From an uncultured Bacteroides sp. (GTDB lineage Bacteria > Bacteroidota > Bacteroidia > Bacteroidales > Bacteroidaceae), in the NCBI RefSeq assembly GCF_902491285.1, contig NZ_CABUHK010000017.1, forward strand, positions 11,178 to 75,177: a stretch of 64,000 bases of DNA, written 5' to 3'. This document shows, piece by piece, positions 53,001 to 60,929 of the stretch. Every line of letters starts with the position of its first letter. The stretch's first letter is position 1. The notes under the pieces were generated by a model that worked only from the letters and a program-made list of their open reading frames with translations, searched no databases and was not told the origin of the DNA. Both the position numbers and the translations under genes were made by a program.

Positions 53001-53424
53001 CTTCAACCTGAATTTCTCTTTCGGTGCATGGAATTATGACGGTGCGGCAGGTAAGTTGGAACATGGTGGTGACGGTACACTGAATATTCCTACTTATTAC
53101 CGGAAACGTTGGCAGAAAGAAGGCGACGAGACTAATATAGAACGTTTTGTAATCGGTCGTTCCATATCTATGAAAGACTATGCCACAAGCCGTCGTCTGT
53201 ACAGCGGTGATTACGTCCGCCTGAAGAATCTGACTTTCGGCTTTACCTTACCGAAAACATGGACACGGAAAGTCGGTATTGACAATGTACGCTTATATGC
53301 GTCGGGCAATAATCTGTTGACTTGGGCAGCGTATGATTACATTGACCCGGAATCGGGTTCGTCTCCAAGTTGGGATACTCCACCGATGAGAACATATACT
53401 TTCGGCTTGGAAGTTAAATTCTAA
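50032..53424 (+). CDS. SusC/RagA TonB-linked transporter with STN signalling domain
   Basis: 1130 residues when started at ATG 50032 (MEKLRNVNRLGKYGRRL); an upstream frame to 49942 overlaps fecR and is rejected. A signal peptide ends near VFAQA. Then come an STN domain (about 40-115: ATVTAKFRNVTLNEVLWEIQ and so on), a carboxypeptidase-regulatory-like domain (YTITGKVTEDNGEPIIGANVIVKG), the plug with ITVIKDAAAASLYGSRAANGVVIITTKQG and the barrel ending TFGLEVKF. The STN domain matches the FecR/sigma pair upstream, so its expression is probably induced by its own substrate. Confidence 0.96.
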   Translation: MEKLRNVNRLGKYGRRLCMTFLFLCITTSGLMQASVFAQATVTAKFRNVTLNEVLWEIQKQTDFTFIYSTSDAKKVRVENLNVKNELISEVLNKCLQNSGLTYTVHDGVIAIRKAEPAKGQVAAVQEKSYTITGKVTEDNGEPIIGANVIVKGTTNGMMTDLNGNFHLEVMDKKVALVVSYIGYTSQEVVVTPGKAVHVVLKVDNNLLEEVIVTGYGTFKKSAYAGSASIVKTEAVKDVPNVSFQQMLEGAAPGVSVNSGSGIPGSSTSIRIRGMGSFNASNSPLYVVDGVPVLSGNIGASGSDSGLDVMSTLNTSDIESITVIKDAAAASLYGSRAANGVVIITTKQGKSGKPVFSLKSDWGFSNFAMPFREIMGGQERRNMIHEGLRNYALSYTGKVDEDAMEEGLHPGMTENEAWAYADANIDQYAPIPWCGFTDWDDYLFRNGSHQNYEFSASGGQEKIKYYTSIGYMKQEGVTINSGLERVSARLNVDYQMAKWMNIGAKIQFSRVNQDTYSEGTTYTSPIYGTRNGATPSDPVWNEDGTWNRELIKLDDRNPMLSNSFNFKKEYVTRSFNTVYATFDIWKGIKFTSTYSYDFVMNKSRAWKDPRTSDGDDDNGRFSKDYNDITNMTWSNILTYQTKFKKKHNLDLLAGYEINSKESDGLGATISNFARWDKPEINNGVVYQSMGGSNKATRIVSYITRANYDYDNKYYLGASWRTDGSSRLARENRWGNFWSVSGAWRVSSENFMKPVQDWLSDLKLRVSYGVNGTLPSSYYGYLGLSSLTSNYNNNPGISQSQLENKELTWETNYNFNSGIDLGFFDNRLSVTFEYYIRTTKNLLYSRPLSLSTGFSSYLSNIGKLQNKGYELEIRSTNIETKNFRWSSSLNLGHNSNKILKLDGDLKQVTSGTTIHKVGLPYSTYYMIEFAGIDPADGEPMFYKNSTDENGKLNKETTKDPRKAEKVILQCADPTITGGFGNSLSYKWFDLNFNLNFSFGAWNYDGAAGKLEHGGDGTLNIPTYYRKRWQKEGDETNIERFVIGRSISMKDYATSRRLYSGDYVRLKNLTFGFTLPKTWTRKVGIDNVRLYASGNNLLTWAAYDYIDPESGSSPSWDTPPMRTYTFGLEVKF

Positions 53425-53451
53425 ATGCATTAACCTATTAAATGAGTAAGT

Positions 53452-54909
53452 ATGAAAAAGATAAAATATATAGCTTTAGGTGTCTTTGCAACTTTGTTAA
53501 GCGGTTGTGGAAATGACTGGCTGGATTTGCAATCTTCCACGGCTATTGAAACCGAAGGTTCGCTGACTGAATTAAGAGATTTTGAGTTTGTGCTGAATGG
53601 TGCATATAGCAGTATGCAGTCGTCCAATTATTACGGCGCCGATATGGTGTGCTACGGTGATTTGACGGGGGATGACATGAAATCTTATAAATCTTCCAGC
53701 ACCAATGTGAACTACTATACATTCAAGTATAACAAAACGAACGGCCCTAGCGGTTTTTGGGGAATGTATTACGGAGTAGCCAAGAATCTGAATATCCTGT
53801 TGCGGGATATTGAAAAGATAGCGTTGGTTCCCGACAGGGAAATAACGACTCCGAAACTGGAAAAGCTGACCGAACAGGTGTATCACGACGATCTGAAAGG
53901 GGAGGCTTTGGCAATCCGTGCCCTGCTGTTGTTTGACGTGACGCGTCTTTACGGCTATCCTTATCTCAAAGATAACGGTGCGTCATTGGCTGCACCTATC
54001 ATTGATAAGGTGGTGGAAGACAAGAACTTCAAACCGTCCCGCAATACGACTGCACAATGTTACAAGGCAATCACTGACGATTTGATTGAAGCGGTGAAGC
54101 TGCTGCGTCCGGTGAAGAAAGAGGGGAAAATCAATAAATGGGCGGCAATGACTTTGTTGAGCCGTGTCTATCTCTACATGGGAAATAACGGTGAAGCCTA
54201 CAATGTAGCCATCGAAGCTATCAAAGGGGCGGAGAAGCAAGGTTATAAACTATGGACGAATGACGAATATGCTAAAATATGGGCGACTCCGTTCAACAGT
54301 GAATTGTTGTTCGAGATTGTAAACTTGACAACCGACAGTCCGGGTAAATCGTCAATCGGTTATCTCTGTACCAAATATAACCTGATAGCCACGGAAAAGT
54401 ACTGGAAGAAGTACATGAAAGAGAAATCCGATGATGTCCGCAGCCAGATGGTTTCTACGGCAAGTAGCAGCAAACCTTTTTGTTTGAAATATCCGGCACA
54501 AGGAGATAAAAGTTATGAGGACGCCAATATTCCGATTTTCCGCTTGTCCGAACTTTACCTGAATGCAGCCGAAGCCGCAGTGAAGAAGGATGATATAACG
54601 AATACCCGCAAATATTTGAAACCGATTTATGCACGTACAGGAGAGAGTCTGGATGATTTGCCGGACGATGCTATTACTTTGGACTTGGTGCTTGAACAAC
54701 GTCGTATCGAATTTTGGGGAGAGGGGCAGCGTTTCTTCGACTTAATCAGAAACAATAAGAAGGTGGAACGCACGGACTATTTGAGCGAAGTTCCCGAAGA
54801 AGCGCGTTCCTTCGACTGGAACTATTATAAGATAGTACTTCCTGTTCCTAATCACGAAATGGAATACAATGAGAATATGGTTCAGAACCCGGAATATGAA
54901 TTGCATTGA
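53452..54909 (+). CDS. SusD/RagB-family lipoprotein
   Basis: A 485-residue partner of the SusC at 50032. The lipobox is LLSGC (Cys19) and the start DWLDLQSSTAIETEGSLTELRDFEFVLNGAY is typical. The C-terminal motif is LVLEQRRIEFWGEGQRFFDLIRNNK. It is the glycan- or nutrient-binding subunit on the cell surface. Two exported phosphatases follow in line, so the substrate may be phosphorylated. Confidence 0.95.
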   Translation: MKKIKYIALGVFATLLSGCGNDWLDLQSSTAIETEGSLTELRDFEFVLNGAYSSMQSSNYYGADMVCYGDLTGDDMKSYKSSSTNVNYYTFKYNKTNGPSGFWGMYYGVAKNLNILLRDIEKIALVPDREITTPKLEKLTEQVYHDDLKGEALAIRALLLFDVTRLYGYPYLKDNGASLAAPIIDKVVEDKNFKPSRNTTAQCYKAITDDLIEAVKLLRPVKKEGKINKWAAMTLLSRVYLYMGNNGEAYNVAIEAIKGAEKQGYKLWTNDEYAKIWATPFNSELLFEIVNLTTDSPGKSSIGYLCTKYNLIATEKYWKKYMKEKSDDVRSQMVSTASSSKPFCLKYPAQGDKSYEDANIPIFRLSELYLNAAEAAVKKDDITNTRKYLKPIYARTGESLDDLPDDAITLDLVLEQRRIEFWGEGQRFFDLIRNNKKVERTDYLSEVPEEARSFDWNYYKIVLPVPNHEMEYNENMVQNPEYELH

Positions 54910-54934
54910 TTAACCGCATTAACGTATAGAAATT

Positions 54935-56101
54935 ATGAAAAAGATATATAGCATTTATTTCCTTTTAGGCTTGTTTGTCACCGCTCTTTATTCCTGCGGT
55001 GAAGATTTGGCTCCCGTAGGGCCGGATATAACGGAAGCTACACACTTCCGCAATGACGGGCCTTACCTTTTCTATGAAAACGGTAAGCTTAAAATACTGG
55101 AAGTCACGAAAGATAATACGCTTAGCATCCGTGAGGAGTCCGGTCTGCCCGCCGGTCTGAAACTGGATGTGTATTCGGATGATAATAAATTCCTCTTCCA
55201 AGTGCCGATTGACAAGATTGAGAACTTTGAGCGTCCGGCATGGAATGACCCTACTGTGTATGGAAAAACCTTTGCCGTCTCCGACCTTCACGGACGTTTC
55301 GACTTGTTTGCTGCTATCCTGAAAACAGGACAGGTGATTAACGACCAATATGAATGGATATATGGCAACAATCATCTCGTTATTGACGGTGACATCTTCG
55401 ACCGTGGCGCGGACGTGCTTCCTATCTTATGGCTTATCTATAAACTGGAATTTGAAGCGCAGGCTGCGGGCGGCAGAGTAACGACCATATTGGGCGACCA
55501 TGAAGAAATGGTGATGCGTGACAATCTGAAATATACGTTTGCCAAATACAACAACCTCTCACAAAAGGCAATGAATATGACTTACGGAAAGATGTGGGGA
55601 CTAACGAATGTAATGGGGAACTGGCTGCGTTCTAAAAATACTATTCAGATTGTAGGTGATAACCTATATGTACACGCAGGATTGAGCAAGACTTTCATGG
55701 AACGTACGGAGACTATTCCCGAAATTAACGAACTGGTGAGCAAGAGTATCTACCTCACGAAAGAGGAACGGAAGAAGCAATTCCCGGATATAGCTGATTT
55801 TCTTTATGATGATGACTATGACGGACCATTATGGTATCGTGGAATGGTGAAAACCAGTAGTAGTTATAATCCAATAAAAGAAGCGGATGTCACTAAGTTA
55901 TTGGGCGATTATAATGTTAAGCGCATAATTGTCGGGCATACGGAAAATAGCCGTATAAAGTTTAACTATGGCGGGAAAGTCTGTGACATTTGTGTCAACC
56001 ACCCTGACGCTTTTGAAGATGAGGAAACCCGTGCTGTGCTCATTGAAGGAGAAAGTATTATGGCTATGAATGATGAAGGGGAATTGAAGAAGATTAAATA
56101 G
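54935..56101 (+). CDS. Exported metallophosphatase (calcineurin-like), lipoprotein
   Basis: A 388-residue lipoprotein (lipobox LYSC, Cys21). A small N-terminal beta domain is followed by a calcineurin-like phosphoesterase domain from about residue 105. Metal-binding motifs are VSDLHGRFD, VIDGDIFDRG, LGDHEEMV (Asp where most family members have Asn in GNHE), VHAGLS and IVGHTENS. It probably removes phosphate from a substrate at the cell surface or in the periplasm. It is 26 bp after susD and is a paralogue of the next gene. Confidence 0.88.
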   Translation: MKKIYSIYFLLGLFVTALYSCGEDLAPVGPDITEATHFRNDGPYLFYENGKLKILEVTKDNTLSIREESGLPAGLKLDVYSDDNKFLFQVPIDKIENFERPAWNDPTVYGKTFAVSDLHGRFDLFAAILKTGQVINDQYEWIYGNNHLVIDGDIFDRGADVLPILWLIYKLEFEAQAAGGRVTTILGDHEEMVMRDNLKYTFAKYNNLSQKAMNMTYGKMWGLTNVMGNWLRSKNTIQIVGDNLYVHAGLSKTFMERTETIPEINELVSKSIYLTKEERKKQFPDIADFLYDDDYDGPLWYRGMVKTSSSYNPIKEADVTKLLGDYNVKRIIVGHTENSRIKFNYGGKVCDICVNHPDAFEDEETRAVLIEGESIMAMNDEGELKKIK

Positions 56102-56137
56102 TTGTAATCACAATAGTTATCAGAAAGAGAAAAGAAT

Positions 56138-57307
56138 ATGAAGACTCGTTTTTTTAGATTATTCCTTTCTACACTTGTACTCGTATTAATAAGTTCCGGC
56201 ATAAGTGCCGGAACTTATCATTCGGGGGATAAGAAGAAAGACCACAAAGAGAAGAAAGAACAGAAGGATAAATTGTCCGGTGACGGGCCTTACATACTTT
56301 ATCAGCCTGACGGCAGTGCGCGTGTTATCAGCGTTAATAAGAAAGGAAAGATTACCGACAAGACTTATGCTGTATTACCCAAAGATTTCAGTTTTCGTGT
56401 CACAGACCACAAAGGAAACTATCCGTTCGATGTAAAACTTCATCCGTTGAAACGACCGGATTGGAAATATACCCGTCCGGAAAAGGTATTTGTGATGTCA
56501 GACCCTCACGGAAGATTGAATTGCGTTATCAGCCTGTTGCAGGGAAACGGGGTCATCAATGATAAATATCAGTGGAGTTTCGGCAAAAATCACTTGATTA
56601 TCATTGGAGATGTTTTCGACCGGGGTAAAGACGTACTGCAAATCTTTTGGTTATTCTATAAACTGGAAGACGAAGCAACTAAAGCCGGCGGGCACGTCTC
56701 TTTCCTTTTAGGCAACCATGAAGCCCTTGTTTTGTCTAACGACCTTCGCTATACAAAAGATAAATACAAGCAACTGGCGCAAAAGCTGGGGAAGGAATAT
56801 CCTCAACTGTTCGGTTCTGATACGGAACTGGGGCGTTGGCTTGCAACCCGCAATACGATGCAGATTATAGGTACGGACTTATATGTACATGCCGGATTGG
56901 GTAAGTTGTTTTATGATAAGGATTTAAGTATTCCTACGGTGAATAGGGAAATGAGCAAGGCACTCTTTATGAGTAAAAAGGAGCGTAAGGCACTTTCTCC
57001 ACTCACTGAGTTTCTGTATGGTAATGATGGGCCCATATGGTATCGCGGACTGGTGAGGACAGACGAAAAGTATAAACCTTTAGAAAATAAAGACCTGCAA
57101 GAAATCCTGAAGCGTTATAAAGTAGGACACATCATAGTGGGACATACTATTTTTAAAGATATCTCCACTTTCTACAATGGGCAGGTTATCGGCGTTAACG
57201 TTGATAATAAGGAAAACCGGGAGAAGAAACGTGGTCGTGCCGTGTTGATAGAAGGTACTACCTATTATGTAGTAGGCGATGCAGGCATCCAGCGAAAGTT
57301 ATATTAG
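56138..57307 (+). CDS. Exported metallophosphatase (calcineurin-like), paralogue of 54935
   Basis: 389 residues with a signal peptide (about 1-25, cleavage near ISAG) rather than a lipobox, then a Lys/Glu-rich linker (DKKKDHKEKKEQKDK). The metal motifs are VMSDPHGRLN, IIIGDVFDRG, LLGNHEALV (canonical Asn), VHAGLG and IVGHTIF. It differs from its neighbour in the GNHE Asn and in localisation, so the two may work one after the other on the same phosphorylated nutrient. Last gene of the locus. Confidence 0.88.
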   Translation: MKTRFFRLFLSTLVLVLISSGISAGTYHSGDKKKDHKEKKEQKDKLSGDGPYILYQPDGSARVISVNKKGKITDKTYAVLPKDFSFRVTDHKGNYPFDVKLHPLKRPDWKYTRPEKVFVMSDPHGRLNCVISLLQGNGVINDKYQWSFGKNHLIIIGDVFDRGKDVLQIFWLFYKLEDEATKAGGHVSFLLGNHEALVLSNDLRYTKDKYKQLAQKLGKEYPQLFGSDTELGRWLATRNTMQIIGTDLYVHAGLGKLFYDKDLSIPTVNREMSKALFMSKKERKALSPLTEFLYGNDGPIWYRGLVRTDEKYKPLENKDLQEILKRYKVGHIIVGHTIFKDISTFYNGQVIGVNVDNKENREKKRGRAVLIEGTTYYVVGDAGIQRKLY

Positions 57308-57382
57308 GCTGGGGATTCCGGGTAGCATCCGGAATTTTCGCTACACAGTGATTTCTTGCATAGCATTTCCGCTATAATATAA

Positions 57383-57419
57383 TGCCCTCTGCCAATCTTC
57401 AAAAGACTGACAGAGGGCA
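57383..57419. terminator. Inverted repeat between convergent genes
   Basis: TGCCCTCTG (57383-57391) pairs with CAGAGGGCA (57411-57419). There is no clear T-run on either side, so it is a possible bidirectional terminator of the phosphatase operon and the minus-strand fragment. Confidence 0.5.
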
Positions 57420-57447
57420 GTTACCATGACGAGAAAAAAAACGAAGT

Positions 57448-57642
57448 TTATTGCTTGGCTTCGTTATCTTGTTTCAACAGAAATTCATCAATAGCTTTCT
57501 TTAGCTGCTCCTTGGGCATGGCATCTTGCATAATTCTCGGTTCTTCCTTCATCGGAATCAGCAGCAGGGTGGGGATGCTGCGGATGCCGAATGCAGCAAC
57601 TAAATCCTGCTCTTTATCTACGTTAATCTGATAGATATCCAC
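57448..57642 (-). pseudogene. Thioredoxin remnant (C-terminal half)
   Basis: The minus-strand frame encodes VDIYQINVDKEQDLVAAFGIRSIPTLLLIP and on to a helical end, which is the second half of a thioredoxin, including the cis-Pro in SIPT. The WCxxC half is missing. In-frame upstream codons read KEYSGK and then reach a stop, with no ATG. A TATCTTTG box on the minus strand (57683-57690) sits just upstream, so it may still be transcribed. A GTG at 57642 could start translation. Probably a decayed gene. Confidence 0.7.
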
Positions 57643-57690
57643 TTTACCGCTATACTCTTTTCTTTATTTATTTTCTCTGATGCAAAGATA

Positions 57691-58148
57691 GGGGGATTAC
57701 AGTTCCTGCGAAATGGCAATTTGCCCGGAACACTTGGCGAAATTTCCTTTCGACAGTTAGTTAATGCTAAAAAATGTCTTTTATTCTTTGGAAGAGAAGA
57801 AAATAAGCATTACTTTTGCCGCGATAAAATGAGTATTCACCCTTTAAAACAGTTGGAAAGGGTATAAATTATGCTGGAACAATAATATTTTCAATTTAGG
57901 ACTAAGTTGTCTCGTCGGGAGGATGAGGCTTTGCAACTTTTTGTTTTCTTACGCTTACCGCAATTCTACTATTACGCGGTAATGGTTGATTAGTCCTGCA
58001 ATCACATTTTTTATTTTTAAAATAATTCACTTCAATGCTGTGAATGGATGTTTTGTATCCGTTTCCGAAGCATTGGTTATACCGTGTATTACATTGTCTG
58101 CCGCCTGTGGGGTGGTCAGGGAATGCTGTATGCGAACAGAAAAAAAGT
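57691..58148 (+). promoter_or_regulatory. Long leader region of the RNA-repair operon
   Basis: A promoter TTTG (57787-57790), 20 nt, TACTTTTG (57811-57818) matches the consensus well and would give a leader of over 300 nt before rtcB. The leader holds two very short frames (57829-57867, 12 codons, MSIHPLKQLERV; and ATG CTG GAA CAA TAA near 57870). No riboswitch was recognised. The frame of rtcB stays open back to 58044 but lacks family similarity before 58149. Confidence 0.5.
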
Positions 58149-59546
58149 ATGGGAATACGATTAAAAGATTTAAGTAAACTGGGATACCGGGATAATGTAG
58201 CTCGTAGTCTGGTAGTGGATATTGTAAGCAAACATTGCAAGCATGTCACCAAAGAACAGATTGAAAAGACATTGGGTGATATACTCGAACATCCCGAATC
58301 TTATAAAAACAACGAAATTTGGAATAAGCTCGCCGAACGCCTTTCGCCCACTGTGATAGCGAAGGACTTCAGGACTTATGATTTATCGGACGAGCCGCTG
58401 ATGTATAAAACCTACGGGGGAAAATTCATCGAGACGCTCGCCAAACAGCAAATGAACCTGGCAATGCGCCTGCCCGTGACGGTAGCCGGAGCACTGATGC
58501 CCGATGCCCATGCCGGCTACGGGTTGCCTATCGGCGGAGTGCTTGCCACCGACAATGCGGTGATTCCGTATGCCGTGGGAGTTGACATCGGCTGCCGGAT
58601 GAGCCTGACAGTATTTGATGCCAGTATTGATTTCCTGAAACGGTATTCGTATCAGATGAAGGAAGCCTTGAAGGATTTCACCCATTTCGGTATGGACGGC
58701 GGATTAGGCTTTGAGCAGGAACATGAAGTGCTGGACAGGGAAGAATTCCGTCTGACTCCTTTATTGAGGGATTTGCAGGGAAAGGCGGTACGCCAGCTTG
58801 GAAGTTCCGGTGGTGGAAACCATTTTGTGGAGTTTGGAGAAATAACTTTGCAAGAACGTAATGTGCTGAATCTTCCCGAAGGAAGTTATGTGGCTTTATT
58901 GTCACATTCCGGTTCGCGCGGACTGGGAGCTGCCATTGCCAAACATTACAGTCTGTTGGCGCGTGAAGTATGCCGGCTTCCCCGTGAAGCGCAGCATTTT
59001 GCCTGGCTGGACTTGGATTCGGAAGCAGGGCAGGAGTATTGGATGAGCATGAACCTGGCAGGAGACTATGCCCGTGCCTGCCACGAACGGATTCATCTGA
59101 ACCTGGCGAAAGCACTGGGATTGAAGCCGCTTGCCAATGTCAACAATCATCACAACTTTGCCTGGAAGGAAGAGATTGCTCCGGGACGTATGGCAATCGT
59201 GCATCGCAAAGGGGCTACTCCGGCACAAGAAGGACAACCGGGATTGATTCCCGGCAGCATGGCTACAGCAGGATACCTCGTTTGTGGCAAGGGAGTGGAA
59301 GACGCTTTGAACTCTGCTTCTCACGGTGCAGGCAGAGCCATGTCCCGCCAAAAGGCGAAGGACAGCTTTACGCAATCGGCTTTGAAGAAGATGTTGTCGC
59401 AAGCCGGAGTGACCTTGATTGGCGGAAGTGTGGAAGAAATGCCGTTAGCATACAAGGACATCGACCGGGTGATGCATACGCAGGAGACGCTGGTGGAAGT
59501 ACAAGGTAGATTTATGCCTCGTATCGTACGAATGAATAAGGAGTGA
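58149..59546 (+). CDS. rtcB: RtcB-family RNA ligase
   Basis: 465 residues from ATG 58149 (MGIRLKDLSKLGY). It seals RNA ends with 2',3'-cyclic phosphate or 3'-phosphate to 5'-OH using GTP and Mn2+. Motifs are AVGVDIGCRMS (metal Cys), GSSGGGNHFVEF, LLSHSGSRGLG, NVNNHHNFAW, VHRKGATPAQEG and the SHGAGRAMSRQKA block that carries the guanylated His in characterised RtcB proteins. Location next to prfH puts it in the RtcB2-type group linked to repair of damaged ribosomes. First gene of a four-gene operon. Confidence 0.95.
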   Translation: MGIRLKDLSKLGYRDNVARSLVVDIVSKHCKHVTKEQIEKTLGDILEHPESYKNNEIWNKLAERLSPTVIAKDFRTYDLSDEPLMYKTYGGKFIETLAKQQMNLAMRLPVTVAGALMPDAHAGYGLPIGGVLATDNAVIPYAVGVDIGCRMSLTVFDASIDFLKRYSYQMKEALKDFTHFGMDGGLGFEQEHEVLDREEFRLTPLLRDLQGKAVRQLGSSGGGNHFVEFGEITLQERNVLNLPEGSYVALLSHSGSRGLGAAIAKHYSLLAREVCRLPREAQHFAWLDLDSEAGQEYWMSMNLAGDYARACHERIHLNLAKALGLKPLANVNNHHNFAWKEEIAPGRMAIVHRKGATPAQEGQPGLIPGSMATAGYLVCGKGVEDALNSASHGAGRAMSRQKAKDSFTQSALKKMLSQAGVTLIGGSVEEMPLAYKDIDRVMHTQETLVEVQGRFMPRIVRMNKE

Positions 59547-59550
59547 TGCG

Positions 59551-60171
59551 ATGAAAGAGAAAGTCTATTTGCAGATAACTTCCGGCAGGGGACCTGCGGA
59601 ATGTTGCCGGGTGGTGGCATTGGTGCTTGAACGAATAGTGAGACAGGCACAGGCAAAAGGATTGAAAGTAGAGATGATAGAACGGGAAACAGGTCCGGTG
59701 AACCGGACGCTGCTTTCGGCTACAATCTCTCTTCAAGGCGCAGCTAGCGGTGAATTGGTTGATGAATGGGAAGGAACGGTGCAATGGATTGCTCAAAGCC
59801 CGTACCGCATTTATCATAAGCGTAAGAATTGGTTTGTCGGCGTACATTCCTTTGTCCTGTCCGAAAGTCAGGAGGCAACGGAACATGATTTCCGTTATGA
59901 AACTCTGCGGGCTTCCGGTTCGGGCGGGCAACACGTCAATAAAACTGAGTCTGCTGTCCGTGCGGTGCATATCCCGACAGGGATGAGTGTGGTAGCTTCC
60001 GACCAACGCTCGCAATGGCAGAACAAGAAATTGGCTACGGAACGCTTGCTGGTGAAGCTCTCGTCCTGGACAATGGAACAAGCCATGATTCAGGCACAGG
60101 AGAATTGGAGCAACCATAATCATCTTCAACGGGGAAATCCGGTGAAGGTGATTCAAGAGCCGCTCATCTAG
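59551..60171 (+). CDS. prfH: Peptide chain release factor-like protein PrfH
   Basis: 206 residues, with the GGQ motif at 125-127 (ASGSGGQHVNKTESAV) in the RF catalytic domain but without the codon-recognition domains of RF1/RF2. It begins 5 bp after rtcB. From published work as I recall it, PrfH acts on ribosomes whose 16S rRNA is cut in the decoding centre, freeing them for religation by its RtcB partner. This pairing is strong support for an rRNA-repair role. Confidence 0.93.
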   Translation: MKEKVYLQITSGRGPAECCRVVALVLERIVRQAQAKGLKVEMIERETGPVNRTLLSATISLQGAASGELVDEWEGTVQWIAQSPYRIYHKRKNWFVGVHSFVLSESQEATEHDFRYETLRASGSGGQHVNKTESAVRAVHIPTGMSVVASDQRSQWQNKKLATERLLVKLSSWTMEQAMIQAQENWSNHNHLQRGNPVKVIQEPLI

Positions 60172-60218
60172 CTGTGCGATTTAAGAATTTAGTAATTAAT
60201 TAAAAAAAGAAGAAGAAA

Positions 60219-60926
60219 ATGATATCAGAGAAATATGGTCGTACCTATCACTATCCGTTCTCTCCCGGAACGACTAGTGATGACCGGATTAATCATACGT
60301 ATTGGGAGGACATCCAACGGATTGGGGCATTGGTACATACCGAAAAGTTGGACGGAGAGAATAATTGTTTGAGCCAGTGGGGTGTCTTTGCCCGTTCGCA
60401 CGCTGCGCCGACCACTTCACCGTGGACGAGGCAACTGCGTGAACGTTGGGAGTTGATAAAGAATGATTTAGGTGATATAGAAATCTTCGGAGAGAATCTG
60501 TATGCCGTACATTCTATTGAATATCAGCGGTTGGAAACGCATTTTTATGTGTTTGCGGTTCGTTGCATGGACCAGTGGCTGTCATGGGAAGAAGTGAAGT
60601 TCTATGCGGCTTTATTTGATTTTCCTACTGTTCCGGAGTTGAAAATAGAGCCTGTTTCCGGTTTGACGCCGGAGCTTCTGAAACAGGAAATCATCCATAT
60701 GGCACAAGAACCGTCGGTCTTCGGTTCTTGCGACCCGTGGACAAAAGAGGCTTGTACCCGTGAAGGGGTAGTCAGCCGTAATACCGAAGAGTATCCGGTA
60801 AGCGGATTCGCGCAGAATGTATTTAAGTATGTGCGGAAAGGGCACGTCAAGACAGACGAGCATTGGACGCGTAACTGGAAGCGTGCCCGGCTTACCTGGG
60901 AATTTGCTAATGAAAAGGAGGAATAA
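60219..60926 (+). CDS. ATP-dependent RNA ligase family protein
   Basis: 235 residues of the nucleotidyltransferase superfamily. Motif I is KLDGEN with the adenylated Lys43 (VHTEKLDGENNCL). Further blocks are IFGENLYAVHSIEY (motif III-like) and EGVVSRN (motif IV-like), and KYVRKGHVKT carries the final Lys pair (motif V-like). It resembles the RNA ligases clustered with HD-kinase proteins in Deinococcus. It would join 5'-phosphate and 3'-OH ends, complementing RtcB, which handles 5'-OH ends. There is no C-terminal extra domain. Confidence 0.85.
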   Translation: MISEKYGRTYHYPFSPGTTSDDRINHTYWEDIQRIGALVHTEKLDGENNCLSQWGVFARSHAAPTTSPWTRQLRERWELIKNDLGDIEIFGENLYAVHSIEYQRLETHFYVFAVRCMDQWLSWEEVKFYAALFDFPTVPELKIEPVSGLTPELLKQEIIHMAQEPSVFGSCDPWTKEACTREGVVSRNTEEYPVSGFAQNVFKYVRKGHVKTDEHWTRNWKRARLTWEFANEKEE

Positions 60927-60929
60927 GTT

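Noticed and set aside
58044..58148. Upstream extension of rtcB
   Set aside because: Residues before MGIRLKDL do not resemble RtcB proteins and would lie in the leader.
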